Assembly: GCF_900168165.1 (NCBI RefSeq)
Contig: NZ_FUYV01000014.1
Location: 1 to 64,000, forward strand
Direction of reading: 5' to 3'
Source: Alkalitalea saponilacus
GTDB lineage: Bacteria > Bacteroidota > Bacteroidia > Bacteroidales > Marinilabiliaceae
DNA length: 64,000 bases
Below, one piece after another: positions 56,479 through 64,000 of the stretch. The position numbers and the translations under genes are program-made. Numbering within the stretch: position 1 is the stretch's first letter; each line of letters opens with the position of its first letter. Under the pieces are notes generated by a model, which searched no databases, had not been told where the DNA came from, and saw nothing but the letters and a program-made list of their open reading frames with translations.

Positions 56479-57714
56479 ATGCGACATATTACATCAAAAC
56501 TAATACACGGATCATCCGGAAAAGAAGATCAGCAATACAGAAGTCTGAAAACCCCCATATACCAGACAGCATCCTATGATTTTGAATCCGCAGAGGATGC
56601 CGAAAAGGCCTTTCGTGGCGAGAGTGAAGCATATATATACTCCCGGATAGGAAATCCAACAGTGACAGAACTTGAAAAAAGGCTTGCTCTATTCAGTAAT
56701 GCAGACAATGCACTCTGCGTTAGTTCTGGAATGGCGGCCGTGTCAAATGTATTCCTCACGTTATGTAGCAGTGGCGATAATATTATTACCTCTCCTTACC
56801 TGTTTGGTAACACCTGGTCGTTTTTTGCAAAGACCCTGAAAGAGTTCAACGTTGAAGTGAGATTTGTCGATCTGGAAAACCCCGAAGAAATAGAACGCAA
56901 CATTGACCGCAATACGCGGGCAATATTTATGGAGGTACTTACCAATCCTCAATTGATCGTATATGACTTTGAAGCCATCTCTCATATCGCTTCAGACAAA
57001 AACATTCCATTGATTGCCGACAACAGCGTGCTTACACCCTACATATTTGAAAGTAAAAACCTTGGAGTTGACATAGAGATTTTTTCAAACACAAAATTCA
57101 TTTCAGGTGGAGCCACTTCCATTGGTGGCACAATACTTTGCTATCCATCGGATAAGTGGGCAGCAGTTCCCAAGCTTGCAGAGCAATACGATAAATTCGG
57201 ACAGCAGGCGTTCTACAAACGCATGCACAAAGAAATTTACAGAAATACCGGGGCATGCCTCTCCCCCAACAGTGCATTCTTACAGCTACTTGGTCTGGAA
57301 ACCATTACCCTGAGAATTGACCGGATATGCGAAAACGCACTCAAAACTGCTGAATTCCTCAATGACTCTGATAAAGTACAACATGTGGATTACCCAGCAT
57401 TAAAAGGGGCTAAATACTGCGATTTAACCCAAAAATTCCTAAAAGGGAAATCAGGATGTTTAATAAACCTGGAGCTCGATGGAAAAGAGAACTGTTTTCG
57501 GTTTATGAACAACCTTGAAATGATAAGGCGTGGCACCAATTTCTGCGATAATAAATCGATGATCATACATCCGGCTTCCACCATTTTCTGGGATACTCCG
57601 GCAAAAGAGAAAGAGTTGATGAAAATTAATGACAACATGCTGCGACTATCTGTTGGGCTGGAAGATGTAAGTGATATTATTGATGATATCCAGCAGGCAC
57701 TTTACAAACTGTAA
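56479..57714 (+). CDS. Cys/Met-metabolism PLP enzyme (methionine gamma-lyase-like)
   Basis: A 411-aa member of the same PLP family as metY at 6490. Visible are SEAYIYSRIGNPTVTELEKRLA, SSGMAAVSNVF, the PLP Asp in LIADNSVLTPYIF, and the Schiff-base K206 in FSNTKFISGG. It lacks the long MetY-specific segment around the lysine only in part, and the active-site Tyr/Cys that marks true methionine gamma-lyases is not clear. It may be a gamma-lyase or an O-acetyl- or O-succinyl-homoserine enzyme. It is monocistronic, convergent with ppk2. Confidence 0.8.
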   Translation: MRHITSKLIHGSSGKEDQQYRSLKTPIYQTASYDFESAEDAEKAFRGESEAYIYSRIGNPTVTELEKRLALFSNADNALCVSSGMAAVSNVFLTLCSSGDNIITSPYLFGNTWSFFAKTLKEFNVEVRFVDLENPEEIERNIDRNTRAIFMEVLTNPQLIVYDFEAISHIASDKNIPLIADNSVLTPYIFESKNLGVDIEIFSNTKFISGGATSIGGTILCYPSDKWAAVPKLAEQYDKFGQQAFYKRMHKEIYRNTGACLSPNSAFLQLLGLETITLRIDRICENALKTAEFLNDSDKVQHVDYPALKGAKYCDLTQKFLKGKSGCLINLELDGKENCFRFMNNLEMIRRGTNFCDNKSMIIHPASTIFWDTPAKEKELMKINDNMLRLSVGLEDVSDIIDDIQQALYKL

Positions 57715-57780
57715 ACAGATTGTTAGTGATTTAGAAATTAAGACTTTCAGATGCTAATTAACTTACTATTTACATTTTAT

Positions 57781-58668
57781 TTACTCACTTTCCAGGCACT
57801 TACGTGCATCTTCCAATCGGGCTCGCTCTTTGTCACCTATTTGAGGATACTTTAGAGGTAATTGTGCCAGTTTATTAGTTATAATATTACTCACCACCAT
57901 GCGCATAAACCATTTTTTGTCGGCAGGAACGACATACCACGGAGCGTAACTGTTACTAGTTGCCGAAAGCATCTCGGAATATGCATGCATATATCTATCC
58001 CAATGTTTGCGTTCCTCAGCATCAGACATAGAAAATTTCCAGTTGCGCGCAGGGTCTTCAATGCGCTTCATAAAGCGTTTTTTTTGTTCATCTCTTGAAA
58101 CATTAAGAAAAAATTTCAGCACCATTGTCCCGCTATCAGTTAAATGCTTCTCGAGGTTATTGATTTGATGGAATCGATTTTGCCAAAATTGATCGGACAC
58201 ATCTTCAACCTGATCAATGCCGGGCAAATTTTGTCTGAGCAAAAATTGCGGGTGCACTCTTACCACCAAAACCTCCTCATAATATGAACGATTAAAAATT
58301 CCAATGTACCCTTTGGCAGGTAGCTTCTTATATATTCGCCATAGAAAATCGTGCTTCAATTCGAGTTCCGTTGGCGATTTAAAACTTGAAACCTGCGTTC
58401 CCTGTGGATTAACCCCCGAAATGACGTGCTTAATGGTACCATCTTTTCCGGCAGCATCCATGGCCTGAAAAATAATTAACACTGAATATTTGCTTCCGGC
58501 ATAGAGTTTATCCTGCAATTCACGCATGGTTTGAATATTGGAAAGAACTTCACTCTCTGCATCGGATTTATTATAAAACCCTGCTGAATAAGAAGTATCA
58601 AAGTCACTGACTTTGACACGAGAACCAGGCTTGACCTGAAAATGTGTGTCAAGATGATATTTTTCCAT
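57781..58668 (-). CDS. ppk2: PPK2-family polyphosphate:nucleotide phosphotransferase
   Basis: A 295-aa kinase-like enzyme that moves phosphate between polyphosphate and nucleotides. Walker A is AMDAAGKDG (69-77), the lid and Walker B region is GIFNRSYYEEVLVVRVHP (123-140), and the family block FKSPTELELKHDFLWR is present. Length and lack of a second domain fit one-domain PPK2 enzymes that phosphorylate AMP or ADP. The VTC-DUF4956 operon about 4.5 kb away makes polyphosphate use here coherent. Confidence 0.92.
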   Translation of the reverse strand: MEKYHLDTHFQVKPGSRVKVSDFDTSYSAGFYNKSDAESEVLSNIQTMRELQDKLYAGSKYSVLIIFQAMDAAGKDGTIKHVISGVNPQGTQVSSFKSPTELELKHDFLWRIYKKLPAKGYIGIFNRSYYEEVLVVRVHPQFLLRQNLPGIDQVEDVSDQFWQNRFHQINNLEKHLTDSGTMVLKFFLNVSRDEQKKRFMKRIEDPARNWKFSMSDAEERKHWDRYMHAYSEMLSATSNSYAPWYVVPADKKWFMRMVVSNIITNKLAQLPLKYPQIGDKERARLEDARKCLESE

Positions 58669-58709
58669 AAATGAGAATTTTTATCCTCAATTTAGGAAAA
58701 AACCATCAG

Positions 58710-59318
58710 TCATGAAAAGAAAATAAGCAGAAAAGGAACTAAAACAGGAACCAAAAGGCTTAATACAATGCCACTGAGTATGGCAATAACGGTCATCTCC
58801 TTACCGGAAAATCGGACTATAACAGGTAAAGTTGTGTCCATTGCTGTGGCACCTCCGGAAGCAATAATGGAGAAACGACCGAACAGTTTCACCAAAAAAG
58901 GAGCCATAACCAGAGTGAATACCTCTCGAAATATGTTTGCCAGAAGGGCAACAACCCCGGCCTCATCGCCACGAATGCCACTTATCAAAATTGCAGATAG
59001 GCTATAGTATCCAAAACCTGCACCAATGGCCATGGCTGTTCCGTGGCTGATTTGATGGATAAAGAGAGAGATTATCACTGCACCAGCTAAACTCCCAAGA
59101 ATAACACCAATAGGAACAAGCAAATGCACCAATTTCATACGACGAAAAATTTCACTCATGGAGTTATCACTACCAACACTGATTCCAACAATCAACATCA
59201 GTAAATAAAGTGCATAGGTTGAAAGAGATTCATTAAGCATCCACTGAGGAAGTAAACCGGATAATGCCAATCCAATGCCCAATGCAAAAAATGATAGAAT
59301 GATGATGCTGCTTCTCAT
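58710..59318 (-). CDS. lysO: LysO-type lysine exporter, C-terminal half
   Basis: A 202-aa membrane protein with about six helices. It matches the larger half of E. coli LysO (formerly YbjE): LMLIVGISVGSD, IGAGFGYYSLSAILISG with the acidic residues of the family, and GGATAMDTTLPVIVRFSG. E. coli LysO is a single protein of about 300 aa; here the first half is a separate gene (59409-59696), 90 bases upstream. The two proteins probably work together to export lysine or related toxic analogues. Confidence 0.85.
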   Translation of the reverse strand: MRSSIIILSFFALGIGLALSGLLPQWMLNESLSTYALYLLMLIVGISVGSDNSMSEIFRRMKLVHLLVPIGVILGSLAGAVIISLFIHQISHGTAMAIGAGFGYYSLSAILISGIRGDEAGVVALLANIFREVFTLVMAPFLVKLFGRFSIIASGGATAMDTTLPVIVRFSGKEMTVIAILSGIVLSLLVPVLVPFLLIFFS

Positions 59319-59408
59319 CTCAATAATAATCCGTTTTTAACTGAATCTCGGTGTAAACCGTAACCACAAGTATCGTTTATAGTCTATTTATGGAAACTCT
59401 TTTATTAA

Positions 59409-59696
59409 TTAAGAAAGGCGGTTGTTTCTGTGAAATAAAAGCATCAATAATGCAACAAACACCACACTCCCCATTACTGCTCCCAAAGACAACAGAAACG
59501 CCTGCCATCCCAGTTGTGGAATATTCTCTATAACATCGGGGTTATTTCCCACAGAGATTCCAAGAAAAAACAGCAGCAGATAGACAGACCACATCATAAA
59601 AAGCGAGGCTCTTTTCCTCACTATTGAATATGATTTAAAAAACCGACCGGCAATCAACCCAATCAGAAACAACCCGATTACTATTACAACACTCAT
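59409..59696 (-). CDS. lysO: LysO-type lysine exporter, N-terminal half
   Basis: A 95-aa membrane protein with three helices (VVIVIGLFLIGLIAGRF, LFMMWSVYLLLFFLGISVG, AFLLSLGAVMGSVVFVALL). The repeat of LGISVGNN here and VGISVGSD in the larger half marks the internal symmetry of LysO. The split has clean starts and stops on both sides, so it is a natural two-gene form rather than a frameshift. Confidence 0.8.
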   Translation of the reverse strand: MSVVIVIGLFLIGLIAGRFFKSYSIVRKRASLFMMWSVYLLLFFLGISVGNNPDVIENIPQLGWQAFLLSLGAVMGSVVFVALLMLLFHRNNRLS

Positions 59697-59826
59697 AATA
59701 TCAAGATACTATCAAACACAAACCAAAATTGAATTAAAGTTTTTTTTAAAAGATTACAACTTTTTGGCGCAACCTTTGCTATGACCATCATCGTATATTT
59801 ATAGTCATAAACAAAAACCTTATACC

Positions 59827-60078
59827 ATGATCAAGTTCATTAAACTTTTTGCATATTTAGCAATTATAGGCGGGATAGCAAAATTTCAGCAAAATGGAGA
59901 AATAAATGATTACCAAAACACAACTCCATCAATTAAGGAACAAACCTCAACTCAAAACTCTTCAATCATGGCAATCACCAATGTCTCATACCGAAATCCA
60001 TTGGTATTCCAGACATTGATAATCTCCAAAGAAACAGATTCAGCATCTGACTCGCTTGCTATGAAATTCAACCATTAA
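59827..60078 (+). CDS. Small hypothetical protein
   Basis: An 83-aa ORF with a hydrophobic start ([17 protein letters not shown]) that could be a signal or anchor, then a Ser/Thr/Asn-rich stretch without recognisable motif. It overlaps the AGCS gene end by four bases. No homologue is known to me, and it may not be expressed. Confidence 0.35.
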   Translation: MIKFIKLFAYLAIIGGIAKFQQNGEINDYQNTTPSIKEQTSTQNSSIMAITNVSYRNPLVFQTLIISKETDSASDSLAMKFNH

Positions 60079-61787
60079 TATTTTGGGGCTTTTTCATCGG
60101 GAAACCGTTCTGCGTATTCCTTCCAGAAGCTCTTCACCTCACTCTTTACTTCCCGGTGCAATATAAGAATTCCGATTAAGTTTGGAATGGTCATTAAAGC
60201 GATGGTTATTCCGGAAAACACCCAAACAATGGAAGTATCAACAAACGAAGCTACAAAGAAACCTACAACATAAACCAGTTTATACCAGATAACAGAATTC
60301 ATTCCAAACAGGTATATCATTGCTCTTTCGCCATAATAACTCCACGAGATGGCCGTAGAGAAGGCAAACAACAATAATCCTATCGACACTATATATTTGC
60401 CATATTCGCCCAGCCAGCTGCGGGAGAATGCAATGGTTGTTAGTGGTGCGCTATGAATGAGCGACTCACCAAATACCCTGACGCCTTCAGGTGGTGACAT
60501 GCGCCCCCGAACGACAGGAACCTCACCAGTCCATGGCATGTTGCCTTGAATCAAGAAAACATTCTCAGCCAATGAGCGCGCATGAATAATGGATATTTCA
60601 TCAGTAATTTGTCCCTCAGTAACTTTCAAGTTTCCTGTAAACAGTGGCAACGACTTTTTACCATTAACATGTGCGCCGAGCGATTGCCTGTCAGATTCAA
60701 TTCCATCATCATAAAGACCTTCAACCACAGCCAAATCGGCCATTTGGAAAAGATTCTCATGTTTCTCCTGCCACACCCCGGACGCCAGAAGTGTCATTCC
60801 GGTTAACATGCAGATGATGATGGTGTCGATAAATGGTTCCAACAAAGCCACCATCCCCTCTGACACAGGCTCATGTGCACGTGCAGCAGCATGTGCAATG
60901 GGTGCAGAACCCTGACCAGCCTCGTTGGAAAATAATCCTCGGTTTACTCCACGGTTAAATGCAAAAGCAACAGAGGCTCCCAAAAATCCTCCTGTTGCCG
61001 ATGAACCGGTAAACAGATCGGCAAAAATAGCCACCATGGATGGCCAAATATTTTCGTAGTTATAGATAATAACCAGAAAGGCTCCCAGAAAATAGATGAT
61101 CGCCATCACCGGAACCAGAGTTTGGGTAACTTTCGCAATTCGCTTGATCCCTCCTACAATTACAAAAGCCAGCAAAACAGCCAAAACGGCACCAGTAAGC
61201 ATATGTGGAATGGAGAAAGTTTCCCAAAGGGAGTTGGATATGCTGTTGATTTGGGGTAAACTGCCGGTTCCAAAAGATGAAAAAACGGTGGCAACAGCAA
61301 AAATAATGGCCATCCATTTACCAAAATTGAGCCATTTACCGGAAGGAAGTTTTATGTTGAGCCGTTTTTTCATATAATACATCGGTCCTCCGGCGATGGT
61401 TCCATCTTCGGCTTTTTCACGGTGTTTATGTGATAAAGTAACCTCCACAAATTTAGTCGTCATCCCAATTAGTGCTGTCACAAGCATCCAAAACAAGGCA
61501 GCCGGCCCTCCAAGATGAACAGCCAGAGCTACCCCGGCAATATTTCCGGTACCAACGGTACCAGACAGTGCGGTTGTCAATGCCTGAAAATGACTGGTAT
61601 CACCTTCATCTCCCTCTCTGTCAAATTTTCCCTTCACCATTTTTATGGCGTATTTGAAAAAACGGATTTGAGGGAAAACAAGATATATAGTAAAAAACAG
61701 ACCGGTACCAAGCAGAAGGAAAACAAACCATTGTCCCCCGCCAATATAGGAATCAAGAATGGATAAAAAATCGTTAAGTTTTTGCAT
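60075..61787 (-). CDS. AGCS-family sodium:amino acid symporter
   Basis: A 570-aa membrane transporter of the alanine/glycine:cation symporter family. Signatures include [55 protein letters not shown] and [15 protein letters not shown]. The family norm is about 450-480 aa. The extra length is mostly one hydrophilic insertion, about residues 349-448, between the helix after [10 protein letters not shown] and the segment [14 protein letters not shown]. No motif was recognised in the insertion. Substrate is probably alanine or glycine with Na+. Confidence 0.9.
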   Translation of the reverse strand: MQKLNDFLSILDSYIGGGQWFVFLLLGTGLFFTIYLVFPQIRFFKYAIKMVKGKFDREGDEGDTSHFQALTTALSGTVGTGNIAGVALAVHLGGPAALFWMLVTALIGMTTKFVEVTLSHKHREKAEDGTIAGGPMYYMKKRLNIKLPSGKWLNFGKWMAIIFAVATVFSSFGTGSLPQINSISNSLWETFSIPHMLTGAVLAVLLAFVIVGGIKRIAKVTQTLVPVMAIIYFLGAFLVIIYNYENIWPSMVAIFADLFTGSSATGGFLGASVAFAFNRGVNRGLFSNEAGQGSAPIAHAAARAHEPVSEGMVALLEPFIDTIIICMLTGMTLLASGVWQEKHENLFQMADLAVVEGLYDDGIESDRQSLGAHVNGKKSLPLFTGNLKVTEGQITDEISIIHARSLAENVFLIQGNMPWTGEVPVVRGRMSPPEGVRVFGESLIHSAPLTTIAFSRSWLGEYGKYIVSIGLLLFAFSTAISWSYYGERAMIYLFGMNSVIWYKLVYVVGFFVASFVDTSIVWVFSGITIALMTIPNLIGILILHREVKSEVKSFWKEYAERFPDEKAPKY

Positions 61788-62020
61788 AATAGGTCGATTA
61801 AATCATAATACGAACAGGTTGGCGAATATCTACAAACACTAATAAAATTGAACTACATCAAAGGAGTTTTCCCGAAATCTGGAAAATCAAATTCTGGTTT
61901 CTCTAAATAAAACCAGAAAATTCAGAAATTGTTATTTCAAACCAGAAAAGAACTGAATTTTATAAGCACCCAGGCTCTTTCTCCAACAAAAATAAGTTTT
62001 TATTGCAAAATAACTATCAT

Positions 62021-63241
62021 TTAGCTTTCAACTTTGAAGTCGATCAACGAAAACACATAAGTTCTTCGTGATGCAGAGACAGGATAAAGTAAGTAGCAGC
62101 GATCGTGGGTCAGCATCATAACATCCCTGTCATACTCATTTTTCTCAATGGTTCTGATCACAAAATCTGCTGAAAATGAAGAGAAGTCAAACAACATGTT
62201 GCCCGAAAGATAATTTTCCATTTGGATTGGAGCATTAACAATTTGAGGTTCGTCATCAGCAAGAATTTGTTTCGGAATAATGCTTGAGATATTTTTTGTT
62301 GTTGAGAAAACCATGAACTTCCCCTTTAAAGGAAAGATGGTTTTCTGTTTTGTAAGGTTTTGGGAAATAAGCAAACGTAAAGTTGACAAAAGTTTGGTAA
62401 CCAAGATAAGAAGTCTCACCAAAACCTTGAAAAAAGGTTTTCGCTTTTTACCAAAATGAATATCGTAGAAAATCTCCATGGCTTCATAAAAGACTCCAAG
62501 ATATCTGACATCGCGGGTGGTACTTTCACCCTTAAAATGGATGATGGTGATGTCAGGGTTATAATACACATCAAAGCCGGCTTCTTTAATTCTCCATGAA
62601 AGATCGATATCTTCCCCATACATAAAGAAGCGTTCATCAAAACCACCGCACTTTTCGATGGCTGTTCTGGTCAACACCATAAAGGCTCCGGATAGAATTT
62701 CAATCTTATTTATCTTGTCAACCGGTAGATGCCCTAGGTAATATCCGGAAAATCGATGTGAAGAAGGAAACCATTTTGCCAATCCCAACATCCGGAATGC
62801 AGATCTTGAAAATGTGGGCAATCCACGTTTTGATTCAGGCAAGTACCGGCCGTTTCCATCAATCATTTTTACCCCCATGGCTCCACAACCGGGATGAAGC
62901 GTCATGAAATCAAGAATCTTCTCCACCACATCTTCAGGAACGATGGTATCGGGGTTGAGCATCAGAAAAAACGCTCCCCTTGCCTCAGCCATACCTTGAT
63001 TGCACGCTATTCCAAAGCCGGGATTATGATGATTTTGGATTACTGTAATCTGTGGAAATGATGATTTAATATATTCAACAGTACCATCGGTACTGTTGTT
63101 ATCCACAACAATAATTTCACAACGGGGATGTGGCTTCTTCAATAAAGAAGCCAGTGTTAATCCAATAAAAGGAATTGAATTATAAGTAACAATAACAACA
63201 GATAGTAATGGTTTAAATTGATTTTCCGGCTCTGTCATCAA
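62021..63241 (-). CDS. Family 2 glycosyltransferase
   Basis: A 406-aa enzyme of the GT2 fold. The N-terminal domain (about 10-240) has SVVIVTYNS, IIVVDNNSTDGTVEYI, NHHNPGFGIACNQG and the metal motif in LNPDTIVP, followed by the acceptor motif GEDIDLSWRIKEAGF; this is the WbbL/rhamnosyltransferase-like branch. The last ~130 residues (from about 275) form a separate domain I do not recognise, starting with a hydrophobic stretch (LVRLLILVTKLLSTLRLLI) that may hold it at the membrane. It probably adds a sugar to a surface polysaccharide. It lies 10 bases from the permease gene on the same strand. Confidence 0.85.
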   Translation of the reverse strand: MMTEPENQFKPLLSVVIVTYNSIPFIGLTLASLLKKPHPRCEIIVVDNNSTDGTVEYIKSSFPQITVIQNHHNPGFGIACNQGMAEARGAFFLMLNPDTIVPEDVVEKILDFMTLHPGCGAMGVKMIDGNGRYLPESKRGLPTFSRSAFRMLGLAKWFPSSHRFSGYYLGHLPVDKINKIEILSGAFMVLTRTAIEKCGGFDERFFMYGEDIDLSWRIKEAGFDVYYNPDITIIHFKGESTTRDVRYLGVFYEAMEIFYDIHFGKKRKPFFKVLVRLLILVTKLLSTLRLLISQNLTKQKTIFPLKGKFMVFSTTKNISSIIPKQILADDEPQIVNAPIQMENYLSGNMLFDFSSFSADFVIRTIEKNEYDRDVMMLTHDRCYLLYPVSASRRTYVFSLIDFKVES

Positions 63242-63250
63242 TCATTGAAT

Positions 63251-64000
63251 TTATTTATTTGATCTCTTTATGAAACGCATTAAATAGTATATGATTGTTA
63301 ATGTTGCTAAGAAAAGCAACATTCCGACCTTTTCATTGAAATCAAGATTAGACAAAAACCATACAATGATGGCTACAGAAAGAACCGGCACAGTGTACCC
63401 ACCGGGTATTACAAATCTGGCTCTTCTTACATTTCCATTGTTGTTCATTCTCAGCTTTATCACAGAAAGTGCCACGCCCAGATACACCAGTAATATAGAG
63501 GCTCCTGAGATAATGGCCAGTTGCCTAAAGCCTCCAAGAACCGCCAGGGTAAATCCAATGGCTGCGTAAACCACAATGGCAATGTGCGGTGTTGAATATC
63601 TTGAATGAATTTTAGAAAGCCACCCCGATGGAATGACCTTGTCTCTGGCAGCACCAAATAAAACCCGCGGCATGCTCAGAACTTCACCACTCAAATTTCC
63701 GAACATGGATACGGCTGCACCAATTGTCATGATGGTGAAGCCCCATGGGCCAATGATCTGGTATGCTACTTGTGCCAACGGCGCTTCAGGGTTTGTTACC
63801 AATTCTGCTCCCAACACCCCTTGGGAAACCACTTGAATAAGCATATACAACAGAAGAACGCCCAATATGCCTACAAATATGCCACGTGGAACCGTTTTTG
63901 ATGGATTCTTTACCTCGCCACTGACGGCAAGCCCTGATTCTCCCCCCTGAAATGCAAAGAACAGGATCAAAGCCATCTCTCCAATGCTCCTGATTCCGGG
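63251..64000 (-). CDS. APC-family amino acid permease, truncated by the window edge
   Basis: The reading frame is open to the last base of the window (8 codons beyond an internal Met at 63976), so the N-terminus lies outside. Visible is the APC signature FFAFQGGESGLAVSGEVKNPSKTVP, normally found near the sixth helix, then six or so membrane segments to the C-terminus. It probably exchanges or imports amino acids with protons; the substrate cannot be told from this part. Confidence 0.85.
   Translation of the reverse strand, partial: PGIRSIGEMALILFFAFQGGESGLAVSGEVKNPSKTVPRGIFVGILGVLLLYMLIQVVSQGVLGAELVTNPEAPLAQVAYQIIGPWGFTIMTIGAAVSMFGNLSGEVLSMPRVLFGAARDKVIPSGWLSKIHSRYSTPHIAIVVYAAIGFTLAVLGGFRQLAIISGASILLVYLGVALSVIKLRMNNNGNVRRARFVIPGGYTVPVLSVAIIVWFLSNLDFNEKVGMLLFLATLTIIYYLMRFIKRSNK

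Noticed and set aside
58710-59696. Frameshifted single lysO gene
   Set aside because: Both pieces have proper starts and stops, and the 90-bp gap between them shows no coding continuation that would join the frames.
61893-61917. Terminator downstream of the GT2 gene
   Set aside because: The 8-bp TCTGGTTT/AAACCAGA stem has a 9-base loop and lacks a clear T-run on the minus strand, and it lies over 100 bases beyond the stop.

Overview
The window looks like chromosome from a Bacteroidota bacterium, most likely a marine or anoxic polysaccharide degrader of the Marinilabiliales/Bacteroidales type (inference from gene content; no rRNA or tRNA is present to settle it). The signs are three secreted proteins with type IX secretion (T9SS) C-terminal sorting domains, two TonB-dependent receptors with N-terminal carboxypeptidase-D-like domains, lipoproteins with very short spacers after the lipid cysteine, and promoters of the Bacteroidota form TTTG-N19/20-TAnnTTTG (clearest at 56060-56090).

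Layout. 1-982: a complete IS1595-type insertion sequence. 1-7.8 kb: DNA polymerase IV, a two-gene membrane redox unit (flavinylated NosR-like Fe-S protein plus a membrane-anchored double flavoprotein), an OsmC-like protein and O-acetylhomoserine sulfhydrylase. 7.8-10.1 kb: a TrhA/hemolysin III protein and a SulP anion transporter broken by two nonsense codons. 10.2-20.1 kb: secreted carbohydrate enzymes (clan-A hydrolase with ricin, FN3 and LamG modules, PL9-like pectate lyase, GH2 lipoprotein), with a LuxR-type response regulator and a class I/II aminotransferase. 20.3-26.8 kb: HflKC and divergent trehalose genes (fused OtsA-OtsB and a GH15 enzyme). 27.2-34.2 kb: a TPR protein and a giant alpha-2-macroglobulin-like lipoprotein lacking the thioester cysteine. 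34.4-36.4 kb: a type II restriction-modification pair. 36.6-40.1 kb: a TonB receptor with two His-rich DUF4625 lipoproteins.

40.6-50.5 kb is the most striking part. NikR, a metal-chelate ABC transporter and a TrmO-FmdE-zinc-ribbon fusion lie between two 192-bp, about 97% identical MITE copies in direct orientation. A TonB receptor follows just outside, and its -7 promoter box sits between inverted GTGTTAC/GTAACAC half-sites. The same half-sites at the same 14-bp spacing precede nikR, so I infer one nickel regulon.

50.8-53.3 kb: an operon of an HlyD-like adaptor, a VTC-type polyphosphate polymerase domain and a DUF4956 membrane protein; a PPK2-type polyphosphate phosphotransferase lies 4.5 kb away. 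53.3-55.3 kb: a pterin operon (short HPPK, FolX-like, FolM-like, free-methionine-sulfoxide reductase). 55.5-64 kb: ECF sigma factor, a second Cys/Met-metabolism PLP enzyme, PPK2, split LysO lysine exporter, an AGCS amino-acid symporter with an unusual insertion, a GT2 glycosyltransferase and a truncated APC permease.

Intergenic spaces carry pieces of a dispersed, modular non-coding repeat (about 1055, 2405, 5388 and 26775). No CRISPR array, tRNA or rRNA was seen.
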